A stretch of 64,000 nucleotides of DNA from Winogradskyella sp. PG-2 (GCF_000828715.1 NZ_AP014583.1:1052001-1116000); one strand, 5' to 3'. Shown: positions 35,649 to 44,543, numbered from the stretch's first letter. Notes: a model not told the origin generated them from the letters alone. Made by a program: numbers and translations.

Positions 35649-37115
35649 ATGTCATTAAAACAATTTTTACAGTTTAAACTATCGCAGAAGTTATCGCCTC
35701 AGCAAATTCAACTTATGAAGTTGATTCAGCTACCGACTCAAGCTTTTGAACAACGTTTAAAACAAGAATTGGAAGAAAATCCGGCTTTAGATACTGGTAA
35801 AGAATCCGAAGCTTCTGATGACAATATTGATGATTTTGACAACTCTACAGACGACTACGATGACAATGAAACGATTGATGCTGATGACATAAATATAGAT
35901 GAATATTTAAGTGATGATGAAATTCCTGAATATCGCACACAAGCCAATAATTACAGTGTAGACGATGAAGATAAAAGTGTCCCTTACGCTGCCGGAACTT
36001 CTTTTACTCAGCATTTAATTAATCAACTAAATACTTTTAGACTTTCTGAACAAGACCGAGAAATCGCCTATTTTTTAGTGGGTAGTGTTGATGAAAGCGG
36101 TTATATACGTCGTTCATTATCTGACATCACTGACGATTTAGCTTTTACTCAGAATGTATTTACCACTGAGGAGGAGATAGAAAAAGTATTACAGATTGTT
36201 CATCAACTAGATCCTGCAGGTGTTGGAGCGCGAAATTTGCAGGAATGTCTAAGCATTCAATTACATCGAAAAGAACAACACCCAGATGTAGAGTTGGCTA
36301 CTGCTATAATAGATAAAGGTTTTGAACAGTTTACTAAAAAGCATTATAAAAAATTGATGCAAAAATTTAGCATTAATGAAGAACAACTCAAAGATGCTAT
36401 TGAAGAGGTTGAGCGTCTCAATCCTAAGCCTGGTGGCTCTTATGCTGGTAACAATAAAATAGTTGAACATATTGTACCAGATTTTGCCATAAAAATAGTT
36501 GAAGGGGAATTAGAGTTAACTCTCAATGGAAGAAATGCTCCTGAGTTGCATGTTTCGCGAGAATATAATAACATGCTAAAAGGCTATAAGGACACTAAGC
36601 AAAAGTCTAAAGCTCAGAAAGATGCTGTTATGTTTATAAAACAAAAACTAGATGCTGCAAAATGGTTCATAGAAGCCGTTAGACAACGTCAGCAAACATT
36701 GTTTGTAACCATGAGCTCTATAATGCATTATCAAAAAGAATACTTCTTGTCTGGTGATGAGCGTAAGCTTCGCCCTATGATTTTAAAGGATATTGCAGAT
36801 GAAATTGAAATGGATGTTTCTACCATTTCTAGAGTTGCAAATAGTAAGTATGTAGACACACCTTATGGTACCAAATTGATAAAAGAATTCTTTTCTGAAT
36901 CGATGACTAATGATCAAGGAGAAGAAGTTTCTACTAGAGAAATTAAGAAAATCCTTGAAACAGTTATCGAGGAAGAAAACAAAAAGAAGCCTTTAACTGA
37001 TGAGGCACTTTCTAAAATATTAAAAGAAAAAGGCTACCCTATTGCAAGACGAACTGTAGCTAAATATAGAGAGCAATTAGATATTCCGGTTGCACGTTTA
37101 AGAAAGGAACTTTAA
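35649..37115 (+). CDS. rpoN: RNA polymerase sigma-54 factor
   Basis: A 488-residue protein. Region I (LKQFLQFKLSQKLSPQQIQLMKLIQLPTQAFEQRLKQELEENPAL) is followed by an acidic, Asp-rich region II. The core-binding domain has VVHQLDPAGVGARNLQECL. The C-terminal HTH (ISRVANSKYVDTPYGTKLIKEFF) and the RpoN box YPIARRTVAKYREQLDIPVARLRKEL complete it. Genes needing an activator and a -24/-12 promoter would be read by it. It is followed 12 bases later by a small membrane protein gene. Confidence 0.97.
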   Translation: MSLKQFLQFKLSQKLSPQQIQLMKLIQLPTQAFEQRLKQELEENPALDTGKESEASDDNIDDFDNSTDDYDDNETIDADDINIDEYLSDDEIPEYRTQANNYSVDDEDKSVPYAAGTSFTQHLINQLNTFRLSEQDREIAYFLVGSVDESGYIRRSLSDITDDLAFTQNVFTTEEEIEKVLQIVHQLDPAGVGARNLQECLSIQLHRKEQHPDVELATAIIDKGFEQFTKKHYKKLMQKFSINEEQLKDAIEEVERLNPKPGGSYAGNNKIVEHIVPDFAIKIVEGELELTLNGRNAPELHVSREYNNMLKGYKDTKQKSKAQKDAVMFIKQKLDAAKWFIEAVRQRQQTLFVTMSSIMHYQKEYFLSGDERKLRPMILKDIADEIEMDVSTISRVANSKYVDTPYGTKLIKEFFSESMTNDQGEEVSTREIKKILETVIEEENKKKPLTDEALSKILKEKGYPIARRTVAKYREQLDIPVARLRKEL

Positions 37116-37127
37116 GAAATCAATTGG

Positions 37128-37736
37128 ATGAAAGATTTTATTCTCAAAAGTATCTCCTTCGTTTTTCATCCATTAATAATGCCCTTATTAGGCGTCCTGT
37201 TTTACTTTTCTAAAACACCCCGTTTTATTCCGGAGCCAGTAATTAAGGCTAAGATATTTTCTATAGTTATCTTAACTATTATTCTTCCAATTCTATTATT
37301 CTTTTTGCTGAGAACGATTAATAAAGTAGATTCTATTTACCTAAAAAGTACCAAGGAGAGACTTATTCCTTTATTTATAAATTGCGTTATTATTGTTTTG
37401 ATTTTACTTAGAGTATTGACGCCTAATGAAATCATTGAACTCTATTATTTCTTTGTCGGAATTCTTTGCTCTACACTTGCCTGTTTTATTTTAGCTATAT
37501 TAAAAGTAAAGGCGAGTATACATATGATTGCCGCCTCTGGCTTCTTTATGTTTGCTGTTACATTAAGCATTCACTATCAAATAAATATAAATGGAACTAT
37601 TGCATTAATGATGATGATTCTAGGTGCTATTGCAACATCTCGATTGCATTTAAAAGCTCATACCAATCAAGAACTCATTATAGGTATGTTTACAGGTATG
37701 TTTCCTCAATTACTACTTCTAAATTATTGGTTATAG
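37128..37736 (+). CDS. Small membrane protein, PAP2-like
   Basis: A 202-residue protein with five or six hydrophobic segments spread over the whole length. The last half has a degenerate PAP2 phosphatase pattern: KSTKERLIP near residue 67, SIHMIAASGF at about 133, and SRLHLKAHTNQELIIGMFTG at about 174, echoing KxxxxxRP, SxH..G and SRxxxxxHxxxD. The usual final His-Asp spacing is altered, so activity is uncertain. It is cotranscribed with rpoN. The 3' end overlaps the convergent barrel gene by 6 bases. Confidence 0.62.
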   Translation: MKDFILKSISFVFHPLIMPLLGVLFYFSKTPRFIPEPVIKAKIFSIVILTIILPILLFFLLRTINKVDSIYLKSTKERLIPLFINCVIIVLILLRVLTPNEIIELYYFFVGILCSTLACFILAILKVKASIHMIAASGFFMFAVTLSIHYQININGTIALMMMILGAIATSRLHLKAHTNQELIIGMFTGMFPQLLLLNYWL

Positions 37737-38432
37737 AATATAGAACATCAATCCTAATTTAAAGGACTTCATATCTATTGTATTGTTATTTAATTTTGCG
37801 CTACGATCAAATATAGAATTCAATCCATAATAAACATGAAAATTCCATGTACCATAACCAGCACTTAAAGTTAAACCATACTGTAATTCGTTAAAGTCAT
37901 CTAGGTTAGATAACTTCTCGTCACCTTCATCGCTCTTAAACTTGGTAGAATTATAAAGTAAGTAACCTATTTTAAAACCTGAATAAATACGCCAAAAATT
38001 ATAGTCTGTTGCAGTAGATGTTCGCCATCTTATTTCTAATGGGACTTCTACTAAATAAGTGGTAAACTTATTCTTAGAAACATTAATCTCACTCTCATCA
38101 ATTATACTATAATTAATAGCATTGTTCTCCTTCAAAATGGATAGGTTTTGATTATACGAATTAGTAGAAATACCTAGTCCTAACCCTATAGCAAAATTCC
38201 GTTTCTCATTAATGGGCATATCTCTAATAAACCCTAAATGAAATCCAGACGAAAAACCACTCTGAGAAACATTGTCTGGCTTATTGTTTAGCAGATTATA
38301 GGTCACCGATGCATAAAACTGATCTTCTCTATAATTCTTATAGAGTTCATCTTTATCAGTATCGTTACCTTGAGAAAATCCAATGAAACATGATAATATT
38401 AGTAACAGAAATACATAAATCTTCATATTCAT
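37731..38432 (-). CDS. porT: PorT-like outer membrane beta-barrel protein
   Basis: A 233-residue protein with a signal peptide ending about residue 20 (CFIGFSQG). It has eight or more amphipathic strands, for example AIGLGLGISTNSYNQNLSIL, TTYLVEVPLEIRWRT, FWRIYSGFKIGYLLYN and YGLTLSAGYGTWNFHVYYGLNSIF, and a final strand SFKLGLMFYIL. Length and strand pattern fit PorT/SprT, which is needed for T9SS and gliding. Its place next to exbD genes is what I recall for flavobacterial PorT. The gene name is an inference from context, since many outer membrane barrels share this outline. Confidence 0.62.
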   Translation of the reverse strand: MNMKIYVFLLLILSCFIGFSQGNDTDKDELYKNYREDQFYASVTYNLLNNKPDNVSQSGFSSGFHLGFIRDMPINEKRNFAIGLGLGISTNSYNQNLSILKENNAINYSIIDESEINVSKNKFTTYLVEVPLEIRWRTSTATDYNFWRIYSGFKIGYLLYNSTKFKSDEGDEKLSNLDDFNELQYGLTLSAGYGTWNFHVYYGLNSIFDRSAKLNNNTIDMKSFKLGLMFYIL

Positions 38433-38461
38433 AAATCTACAAAATCTTTAGATGTTTATAA

Positions 38462-38488
38462 ATAAAAACGTCCTGATTTCTCAGGACG
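38462..38488 (-). terminator. Terminator after the exbD genes
   Basis: On the minus strand an 8-bp stem (CGTCCTGA and its complement at 38469-38476 and 38481-38488) is followed by TTTTTATTTAT. It lies between the second exbD stop and the porT-like start, so the barrel gene is likely to have its own promoter or to be reached by read-through. Confidence 0.7.
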
Positions 38489-38516
38489 CTACTTATAAAA
38501 TTAAGATTTTAAAATC

Positions 38517-38984
38517 TTATTGTTCAGTTTTTGTATTAGCAATATACATTACTTTTAATGTGTTTGCTTTACGTAGTTCTTGCTTAATGTCAGATACTAA
38601 ACCAGCATGTACTTCTTTATCTACTTTTAAACCAACAACAAATTTAGGTTGCAAAGCTTCATCGAGTTCAGCTTGAGCTGCAATAACTGAAGGTTTCACT
38701 TCATCTACGTCTATAAAAGCATCATTAAATTGAATACGAGGTTCATCACCAAATTTAGTAAATTGACTACTTGGCTTACCTGCAAATATAAAGGCTGTTC
38801 TATCCTTTTTAAGTTTCTCAACTTGATCTGCACTTGGTAAACTATTCTCTACCATTAAAGAACTGTCTCTCATTACGGTTGCTACCATAAAGAAGAAGAG
38901 TAACATAAATACAATATCTGGAAGAGATGCCGTAGAAATTGCCGGCAATTCATTTTTTCCTTTATTTTTATTAAACTTAGACAT
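38517..38984 (-). CDS. ExbD/TolR-family biopolymer transport protein
   Basis: A 155-residue protein with a charged N-terminus (MSKFNKNKGKNELPAISTASLPDIVFMLLFFFMVATVM). It has one membrane helix at about 25-43, in which the Asp of LPDIVF is the conserved proton-path acid. A periplasmic TolR-like domain follows. It pairs with ExbB/TolQ to use the proton gradient. It is 6 bases downstream of a second ExbD gene. Confidence 0.9.
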   Translation of the reverse strand: MSKFNKNKGKNELPAISTASLPDIVFMLLFFFMVATVMRDSSLMVENSLPSADQVEKLKKDRTAFIFAGKPSSQFTKFGDEPRIQFNDAFIDVDEVKPSVIAAQAELDEALQPKFVVGLKVDKEVHAGLVSDIKQELRKANTLKVMYIANTKTEQ

Positions 38985-38990
38985 AATTAG

Positions 38991-39632
38991 TTAATTTTTA
39001 TCAGGTTCTGCTTCAGACAATTTCATAGGGAAAAGAGCCTTAATAGTAGCAATACGCTCATTAAGCTCTTCGTCCTTATTAAATTGATTTTTTTCCTTCT
39101 GTTCTAACATCGCTTGAAAGACTTTATCAACTCCTTGATATTCTTTTTTACTACCAAACAAGCGTTTAGCCTCTCTTTCTCTAAGAAAGTTATAAGCTGC
39201 TACGAGTTCGTTTTGTACATCCATATATTGCTCGTAAGATGTTTCTCTGTCATGCTTCATCGAGATGATTGCCTTATCTGGATGATCTGATGAAGATTCA
39301 TCTTTCTTTCCTTTACAATAAGTACAAGATTCACCAGCTGCGTTAGTACTACCACCATTATCTAAGAAATCTATTGCTGCTTGCCTTAAATCTTTTAATG
39401 GCATTTCTTCTTCTTCTACAAGAAGCTGATTATGACGATTTATAAGCACAGTAAACAAGTTTTTCTGCTTGATTATTGGTGGTTCTACTTCGGTGTCATC
39501 AATTGGAGGCAAACTTCTTAATAATCCTTTATCTTTCTCTATAGTTGTTGTTACTAAGAAAAAGATAAGTAGTAAGAAGGCAATGTCAGCCATTGATCCT
39601 GCATTTACTTCGGGTGCTGCTCTTTTTGCCAT
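38991..39632 (-). CDS. ExbD/TolR-family protein, longer form
   Basis: A 213-residue ExbD. The start MAKRAAPEVNAGSMADIAFLLLIFFLVTTTI has the membrane helix with the conserved Asp (MADIAF). The periplasmic part carries an insertion with a CTYC motif (about residues 103-106) and a hydrophilic stretch rich in Ser and Asp, then long helices (YNFLREREAKRLFG). It is larger than normal ExbD (about 140). Tandem long and short ExbD genes next to ExbB are the common Bacteroidota set. Confidence 0.88.
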   Translation of the reverse strand: MAKRAAPEVNAGSMADIAFLLLIFFLVTTTIEKDKGLLRSLPPIDDTEVEPPIIKQKNLFTVLINRHNQLLVEEEEMPLKDLRQAAIDFLDNGGSTNAAGESCTYCKGKKDESSSDHPDKAIISMKHDRETSYEQYMDVQNELVAAYNFLREREAKRLFGSKKEYQGVDKVFQAMLEQKEKNQFNKDEELNERIATIKALFPMKLSEAEPDKN

Positions 39633-39638
39633 ACTATC

Positions 39639-40088
39639 TTATTTACTAATTGTTTTTTTAACTCCAGCAAAGATCATTGCTCCTGCAGCTACAGCCAATA
39701 ATATATAGAATGCAACCAAACCTGCACCAACCATTGTAGATTGACCATCAGAAGCAAAAGTATTATCTTCCTGTAATTCATATGCTGTTGTATCGCCTCC
39801 AGATACTACGTAAGCGATAATCAATACTGCGGCAAAAGCACCAACACCTATAAGTGTATTTTTTAGACCTGCGGTATTTGTGAATAGATTCTTTAAAACA
39901 AAAACCACCACAAATAATAAAGTCAGTCCTAGTATAATGTATGCTACCCAAGCCATTGGGTCAACAAGACCTGCTTTTTCACCAGTTTTGATAGCGTCAT
40001 CTCCAGTAGCCACAATACGGACTAAGAAAATAATACCAGCAAGACCAATAACGGCAGCTACTATTTTTAATATTTTGTGTAAATTCAT
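39639..40088 (-). CDS. Small membrane protein in the ExbB/ExbD operon
   Basis: A 149-residue protein with four hydrophobic helices: AVIGLAGIIFLVRIVA, WVAYIILGLTLLFVVVFVL, TLIGVGAFAAVLIIAYVVSG and AFYILLAVAAGAMIFAGV. No enzymatic motif is seen. It lies 6 bases from the long exbD and 16 bases from exbB, so it is surely part of this operon. The family is conserved in Flavobacteria from memory, but its role in the ExbBD motor is not known. Confidence 0.8.
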   Translation of the reverse strand: MNLHKILKIVAAVIGLAGIIFLVRIVATGDDAIKTGEKAGLVDPMAWVAYIILGLTLLFVVVFVLKNLFTNTAGLKNTLIGVGAFAAVLIIAYVVSGGDTTAYELQEDNTFASDGQSTMVGAGLVAFYILLAVAAGAMIFAGVKKTISK

Positions 40089-40104
40089 AATTATATGGTC
40101 TTTT

Positions 40105-40872
40105 TTATTTTTTGTGTCTTACTAATAAATCCATCAAAGTAATTGATGCATCTTCCATATCATTTACAATACTATCAATTTTAGCAATGATATAATTATA
40201 GAAAATTTGAAGTATAATCGCTACGATAAGACCAAATACCGTAGTTAAAAGCGCTACTTTAATACCACCTGCAACTAAAGAAGGTTGCATATCACCTGCA
40301 GCTTCAATTTTATCAAAGGCCTGAATCATACCAATTACAGTACCCATGAAACCAAGCATTGGTGCTAATGCGATAAATAAAGATATCCAAGATACATTCT
40401 TTTCTAATTGACCCATTTGTACACCACCATAGGCTACAACCGCTTTTTCAGCAGCGTCGATATCTTCGTCAGCTCTGTCTAAACCTTGGTAGAATATAGA
40501 AGCAACTGGTCCTTTTGTATTTCTACATACTTCTTTAGCAGCTTCAATACCACCAGAAGCTAATGCGTCTTCTACATTTTGTGTTAATTTTTTAGAGTTT
40601 GTTGTTGAAAGGTTTAAAAAGATAATTCTCTCTATAGCAATTGCTAGTCCAAGAATTAAACATAGTAGTACAATACCCATAAAGCCTGGACCACCTTCAA
40701 TAAAACGCTTTTTTAATTCTTGATGGAAACTCAAATCTTCAGAAGCCGGATCTGCTTGAGTTACACTTGTTGTTAAAGTTGCTGTTGTAGTTGCGAATGT
40801 TGTTGCATTAGCGTTAACAGTACCGATAGCCATTAAACATGTTATGGCAAGGATTGAAAATAATCTTTTCAT
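40105..40872 (-). CDS. ExbB/TolQ/MotA proton-channel family protein
   Basis: A 255-residue protein from ATG 40872 (MKRLFSILAITCLMAIGTVNANA). A longer reading to 41028 is wrong, because those codons lie inside the tRNA-Ser gene. The N-terminus looks like a cleavable signal. Three membrane helices follow, with VSWISLFIALAPMLGFMGTVIGMIQAFDKI and VAGGIKVALLTTVFGLIVAIILQIFYNYI being the TolQ/ExbB core. It drives the two ExbD partners downstream, energising outer membrane transport or a surface machine. Confidence 0.92.
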   Translation of the reverse strand: MKRLFSILAITCLMAIGTVNANATTFATTTATLTTSVTQADPASEDLSFHQELKKRFIEGGPGFMGIVLLCLILGLAIAIERIIFLNLSTTNSKKLTQNVEDALASGGIEAAKEVCRNTKGPVASIFYQGLDRADEDIDAAEKAVVAYGGVQMGQLEKNVSWISLFIALAPMLGFMGTVIGMIQAFDKIEAAGDMQPSLVAGGIKVALLTTVFGLIVAIILQIFYNYIIAKIDSIVNDMEDASITLMDLLVRHKK

Positions 40873-40946
40873 TGTCTTATTCTTAATTTTATTAGTTAAA
40901 GTGTTAAAGATAAAAAAAATAATGTAACTATTACCTAAAATATCAG

Positions 40947-41034
40947 CAGAGAGGAAGGGATTCGAACCCTCGATACCCTTTTGGAGTATACACACTTTCC
41001 AGGCGTGCGCCTTCGACCACTCGGCCACCTCTCT
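40947..41034 (-). tRNA. tRNA-Ser (anticodon GGA)
   Basis: An 88-nt class II tRNA. The acceptor AGAGAGG at the 5' end (41034-41028) pairs with CCTCTCT, followed by discriminator G at 40947. The D-arm is GCCGAGTGGTCGAAGGC. The anticodon loop is CTGGAAA with GGA at 41000-40998. A long variable arm (TACTCC.AAAA.GGGTA) and the T-arm GGTTCGAATCC complete it. No CCA is encoded; CTG follows. It reads UCC and UCU codons and lies 74 bases upstream of exbB on the same strand. Confidence 0.95.
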
Positions 41035-41108
41035 GTAAATTTTAATAAAAATTACTGAAGAGCAAATAACAAAAAAAACTTTAAACGCTGAAATTTATAA
41101 TGTTATTT

Positions 41109-42137
41109 TTAGGACATTTCGCCTCTTAATGAAGTTTCAAAAAAAGATTGGAAGTTATCTGGCTTTATCTTTTCACCTAAAAGATACATTAGTTTAGTAA
41201 TGGCTGCTTCTGTTGTAATATCTTTACCCGAGATCACACCAATAGATTTCAATTGAGAACTCGTTTCATATTGTCCCATTGTAACACTTCCACCAGCGCA
41301 CTGAGTCACATTAATAATGTATAGGCCTTTAATAATAGCTTCTTTCAACACATCAATAAACCAAGGTTCTGTCGTTGCATTACCAGAACCATAAGTTTCA
41401 ATAACCAATCCTTTAATTAATTGGCTTCTCAAAACTGCTTCTATAATTGGTCTTGAAATGCCTGGAAATAATTTTAGAACAGCAACATTTGTGTCCATTT
41501 TCGTTCGGACTATTAATCTCTCTTTAGTTTTTGAATACCATAAATAATCCTTATTAATATTAAGGTGTACACCTGACTCTGCTAAATGTGGATAATTTAA
41601 AGATTCAAAAGCTTCAAAATGTTCTGCATTTATTTTAGTGGTACGGTTACCTCGATACAATTTATATTCAAAATATAAACCTACTTCTCTTACTACTGGC
41701 AATCCATTCTCCTGTAATGATGCCATTTGTATGGAGGTAATTAAATTCTCTTTAGCATCTGTACGTAAGTCACCTATTGGCAATTGCGATCCTGTAAATA
41801 TCACAGGCTTACTTAAATTTTCTAACATAAAACTAAGCGCAGAAGCTGAGTAACTCATTGTATCACTTCCATGAAGTACCACAAAACCATCAAAGGTCTC
41901 ATAATTAGATTCGATTATTCTTGCAATATCTACCCAATATTTTGGATTGATGTTCGAAGAATCAATTGGCTCATCAAAAGAAACCGTTTCTACATTACAA
42001 TCTAATAATCGAAGTTCGGGAATACGAATTAAGATACTGTCAAAATCAAATGCTCTTAAGGCACCTGTATCAGCATCTTTAATCATTCCAATAGTCCCTC
42101 CTGTATAAATTAATAAGATATTAGGTTTTTGCATCAT
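41109..42137 (-). CDS. ansA: Type I L-asparaginase
   Basis: A 342-residue protein. It begins ILLIYTGGTIGMIKD (catalytic Thr) and has FDGFVVLHGSDTMSYSASALSFMLENL (the TDT-like second Thr and Asp), IFTGSQLPIGDLRTDAKENLITS, and INVTQCAGGSVTMGQYETS. These are the two active-site blocks of the type I cytoplasmic enzymes. It converts Asn to Asp and ammonia. There is no signal peptide. The stop codon of the tatD-family gene and this start are adjacent, so they are cotranscribed. Confidence 0.94.
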   Translation of the reverse strand: MMQKPNILLIYTGGTIGMIKDADTGALRAFDFDSILIRIPELRLLDCNVETVSFDEPIDSSNINPKYWVDIARIIESNYETFDGFVVLHGSDTMSYSASALSFMLENLSKPVIFTGSQLPIGDLRTDAKENLITSIQMASLQENGLPVVREVGLYFEYKLYRGNRTTKINAEHFEAFESLNYPHLAESGVHLNINKDYLWYSKTKERLIVRTKMDTNVAVLKLFPGISRPIIEAVLRSQLIKGLVIETYGSGNATTEPWFIDVLKEAIIKGLYIINVTQCAGGSVTMGQYETSSQLKSIGVISGKDITTEAAITKLMYLLGEKIKPDNFQSFFETSLRGEMS

Positions 42138-42905
42138 CTATATTCCGAATATATCTTTTGAATTTTTGGTTGTAATATCTGCTATTGTTTCTTCACTTAT
42201 TTTGTAAAGTTCGGATAATTTCTCTAATACCTTATTAATATACAAGCTTTCGTTGCGTTTTCCACGATAAGGTTTAGGTGCTAAATAAGGTGAATCTGTT
42301 TCTAAAACAATATGCTTTAGATCAATTTGATTGATAAACTGATCAATTTTACCATTCTTAAAAGTAACGACTCCTCCTATTCCCAATTTCATATTATATG
42401 ATATGGCTTGTTTTGCTTGTTCAAAATTACCTGTAAAACAGTGAAATATTCCATGCAAGTCGTCTGACTTTTCTTGTTCTAAAACCTCAAAAATCTCGTC
42501 AAAAGCTTCTCGGCAATGAATAACAATTGGTAGTTTATATTTCTTCGCTAAATTTATCTGATGTCTAAAAGCTTCAACTTGTATATTTAAAGTAGACTTA
42601 TCCCAATACAAGTCAATACCTATTTCGCCTACTGCATAAAATTCTCTTTTATCCAACTGCTCTTCTACATGTTTTAACTCGTTATTATAATTTTCTTTAA
42701 CATGTGTTGGATGCAATCCCATCATTAAGAATATATTGTTCGGGAAATCTTTTTCAAGCTTGTACATAGAGTTAGTGTATGAAGAATCTATAGCAGGAAT
42801 AAAAAAGCGTTTTACGTTGGCATCAATAGCGCGATTAATCATTTCTTCTCTATCCTCATCGAAAAATTCACTATATAAATGTGTATGTGTATCAGTAATT
42901 ATCAT
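42138..42905 (-). CDS. TatD-family metal-dependent hydrolase
   Basis: A 255-residue protein. The HTH metal site (IITDTHTHLYS) is followed by GLHPTHVKENYN, AVGEIGIDLYWD, LPIVIHCREAFDEIFEVL, GIFHCFTGNFEQAKQAI and LETDSPYLAPKPYRGKRNES. All five TatD blocks are intact and the length is typical. It acts on DNA ends or D-tyrosyl-tRNA, depending on the member. It abuts the asparaginase gene, the usual pairing in Flavobacteria. Confidence 0.94.
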   Translation of the reverse strand: MIITDTHTHLYSEFFDEDREEMINRAIDANVKRFFIPAIDSSYTNSMYKLEKDFPNNIFLMMGLHPTHVKENYNNELKHVEEQLDKREFYAVGEIGIDLYWDKSTLNIQVEAFRHQINLAKKYKLPIVIHCREAFDEIFEVLEQEKSDDLHGIFHCFTGNFEQAKQAISYNMKLGIGGVVTFKNGKIDQFINQIDLKHIVLETDSPYLAPKPYRGKRNESLYINKVLEKLSELYKISEETIADITTKNSKDIFGI

Positions 42906-42964
42906 CCTACAAAAGTAATTGTTTGGCGTATTATTCGTTTATTATATTTACACAAAAAATAAAA

Positions 42965-43432
42965 ATGGAAACGTTAAAGGACTTCCTAATCAATAAAGGA
43001 TACTCAAAGATTAAACTAAAGTTTACAAAAACTAATCATTTTGAAATTGGCGCCTCTATTAATGGTATAAAAGGGCGTTTTATTTTAGACACAGGAGCTT
43101 CTAGTAGTTGTGTAGGCTTTGAGGCTATAGAACGTTTCAATTTAAAAGTGAAAGATTCGGAAATAAAGGCTGTTGGAGCTGGCGCATCTAATATGACGAC
43201 TAAGATTTCTAATTCTAATCATTTAAAAATTGGGAAATGGAAAAAAAATCGTATTGCTTTAATTTTGTTTAATCTTTCTCATGTAAATAATGGCCTTATT
43301 AATCATAACGCTGATCCTGTTGATGGCATTATAGGCGCAGATATTTTAAAAAAAGGGAAAGCTATTATAGATTATGAAAAGAAATACCTCTACTTAAGAT
43401 TAAAAGAAATTTCATTACCTAAAGATTCTTAG
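42965..43432 (+). CDS. Retropepsin-like aspartic protease family protein
   Basis: A 155-residue protein from ATG 42965 (METLKDFLINKGYSKI). The in-frame TTG at 42923 would add 14 unlikely residues. The single catalytic block is GRFILDTGASSSCVGFEAIERF (DTGAS at about residues 43-47), then a Gly/Ala-rich flap (VGAGASNMTTKISNS) and GIIGADILKKGKAIIDY. As in retropepsins, one motif per chain means it would act as a dimer. There is no signal peptide. The substrate is unknown. Confidence 0.85.
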   Translation: METLKDFLINKGYSKIKLKFTKTNHFEIGASINGIKGRFILDTGASSSCVGFEAIERFNLKVKDSEIKAVGAGASNMTTKISNSNHLKIGKWKKNRIALILFNLSHVNNGLINHNADPVDGIIGADILKKGKAIIDYEKKYLYLRLKEISLPKDS

Positions 43433-43465
43433 TATATTTAGGTTTTAGTAGTATTAATAGCAAAA

Positions 43466-44098
43466 ATGAGCCCAAACATCATCATTGCGGATGACCATCC
43501 CTTAATTTTAAAAGGACTAAAAGATTTTTTAGATGAAAAAAATCTTAATGTCATTGCTGTTGCAAAAAATGGTAAAGAAGCCTTAGCACTAATAAAGGCA
43601 TATTCACCAGACATTGCAATTTTGGATATAAAAATGCCGTTTTATACGGGGCTTGAAATTGCAGAAAAATGCAAAGCAAATAAAATTGCAACAAAAATTG
43701 TACTTATAACTTTAGAAAAAGATGAAGAGATTTACATTAAAGCAAAATCTTTAGGTATTTATGGTTATGTTTTAAAGGAATTTGCTTTAGATGAAATAGA
43801 GAATTGCATCGCTTCAGTTGTACAAGGTAAATCTTATTTTAGTCCTGAATTATTGAATTTCATTGAGGTTAAAAAAAAGCCTAAACATTTAGAATTATTG
43901 ACACAACATGAATTTAGAATTGTTGGTTTGATAGTCAACAATAAAACAGCCATTGAGATAGCAGAAATACTTTCAATCTCCCATAGAACAGTTGAAAAGC
44001 ATAAAAGTAATATTATCAAAAAACTTCAACTTGAAAGAAAGCAAAACAGCTTGTTAATCTGGGCAAAAGAGAACTCAGATTTTTTTAACCAATGTTAA
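43466..44098 (+). CDS. NarL/FixJ-type response regulator, orphan
   Basis: A 210-residue protein. The receiver domain (1-120) has acidic D9 and D10, phospho-acceptor D54 (IAILDIKMPF) and VLKEFAL (conserved Lys near 100). The LuxR-type HTH (about 145-205) has LTQHEFRIVGLIVNNKTAIEIAEILSISHRTVEKHKSNIIKKL. No histidine kinase gene is adjacent; the neighbour is a retropepsin-like protein. The 3' side contains two near-identical dyads that could be its own targets. Confidence 0.93.
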   Translation: MSPNIIIADDHPLILKGLKDFLDEKNLNVIAVAKNGKEALALIKAYSPDIAILDIKMPFYTGLEIAEKCKANKIATKIVLITLEKDEEIYIKAKSLGIYGYVLKEFALDEIENCIASVVQGKSYFSPELLNFIEVKKKPKHLELLTQHEFRIVGLIVNNKTAIEIAEILSISHRTVEKHKSNIIKKLQLERKQNSLLIWAKENSDFFNQC

Positions 44099-44108
44099 TA
44101 TATGAAAA

Positions 44109-44126
44109 ATACGTAATGTTACGTAT
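44109..44126. promoter_or_regulatory. 18-bp dyad 1 (ATACGTAA-TG-TTACGTAT)
   Basis: The sequence ATACGTAATGTTACGTAT is perfectly symmetric apart from its central two bases. It starts 11 bases after the response regulator stop. The 60 bases from it onwards resemble those of dyad 2 and lead to a terminator. A NarL-type dimer is a natural candidate to bind it, which is inference. Confidence 0.6.
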
Positions 44127-44213
44127 ATATTGGATTAATATATTTCAGATATTTACCATGTTATTAATTAAGGGTTAATAACGAGCTATTAATTAGTTCT
44201 AAGGGGATTACCG

Positions 44214-44243
44214 AGCCTCGGACATTTGTTCGAGGCTTTTTTT
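44214..44243 (+). terminator. Terminator in the first dyad module
   Basis: AGCCTCG (44214-44220) pairs with CGAGGCT (44231-44237). The stem is extended by GACA/TGTT with a G-T pair, and a run of seven or eight Ts follows. It could end the response regulator transcript or a short RNA starting after dyad 1. Confidence 0.8.
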
Positions 44244-44260
44244 ATTAAAAAAATCGGAAA

Positions 44261-44278
44261 ATACGTAGTTCTACGTAT
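44261..44278. promoter_or_regulatory. 18-bp dyad 2 (ATACGTAG-TT-CTACGTAT)
   Basis: ATACGTAGTTCTACGTAT is a second 18-base dyad, 152 bases after dyad 1. Both fit ATACGTAR-NN-YTACGTAT. The flanking bases also match (AATACGTA before, CGTATA and TATT after), which suggests duplication of a larger module. Confidence 0.6.
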
Positions 44279-44348
44279 AGTATTACATTGTATTTATTCG
44301 GAATTTTACATCAGCTATTAATCAATGCCTCAAGTTAAATTACGTAAG

Positions 44349-44380
44349 AGCTCTGAATTAATTTATAATTCAGAGCTTTT
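44349..44380 (+). terminator. Hairpin in the second dyad module
   Basis: AGCTCTGAATTA (44349-44360) and TAATTCAGAGCT (44366-44377) form a perfect 12-bp stem with loop ATTTA and a short TTT tail. It is either a terminator of a short transcript or a leader structure for the small gene that starts 17 bases later. Confidence 0.6.
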
Positions 44381-44396
44381 ATAAAAATATTTACAG

Positions 44397-44510
44397 ATGG
44401 AAAGAATGAAGGATAATACAGCAAAGAGAGACAGACTATTTATAATTTTATTAATTATAAGTTCTGTAATTGTAATTTCGGCGAACATCGCTGTTAATTT
44501 CTTTAGTTAA
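44397..44510 (+). CDS. 37-residue single-pass membrane peptide
   Basis: ATG 44397 to TAA 44510. The product has a polar N-terminus MERMKDNTAKRDR, then a hydrophobic stretch LFIILLIISSVIVISA with a polar tail NIAVNFFS. The shape is that of small regulatory or toxin-like membrane peptides. It is preceded by dyad 2 and its hairpin and followed after 33 bases by a terminator. There is no good ribosome-binding site, but Bacteroidota genes often lack one. Its length makes chance occurrence possible. Confidence 0.5.
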   Translation: MERMKDNTAKRDRLFIILLIISSVIVISANIAVNFFS

Positions 44511-44543
44511 TTTTAGTTAGTAACTCTTATTAGTTAGGAGTAG

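Noticed and set aside
40873..41028. N-terminal extension of the ExbB gene
   Set aside because: These codons translate the tRNA-Ser gene on the same strand. The conserved start with a signal-like leader is at 40872.
42923..42964. Longer start (TTG) for the retropepsin-like gene
   Set aside because: It adds 14 poorly supported residues; ATG 42965 gives the usual start.
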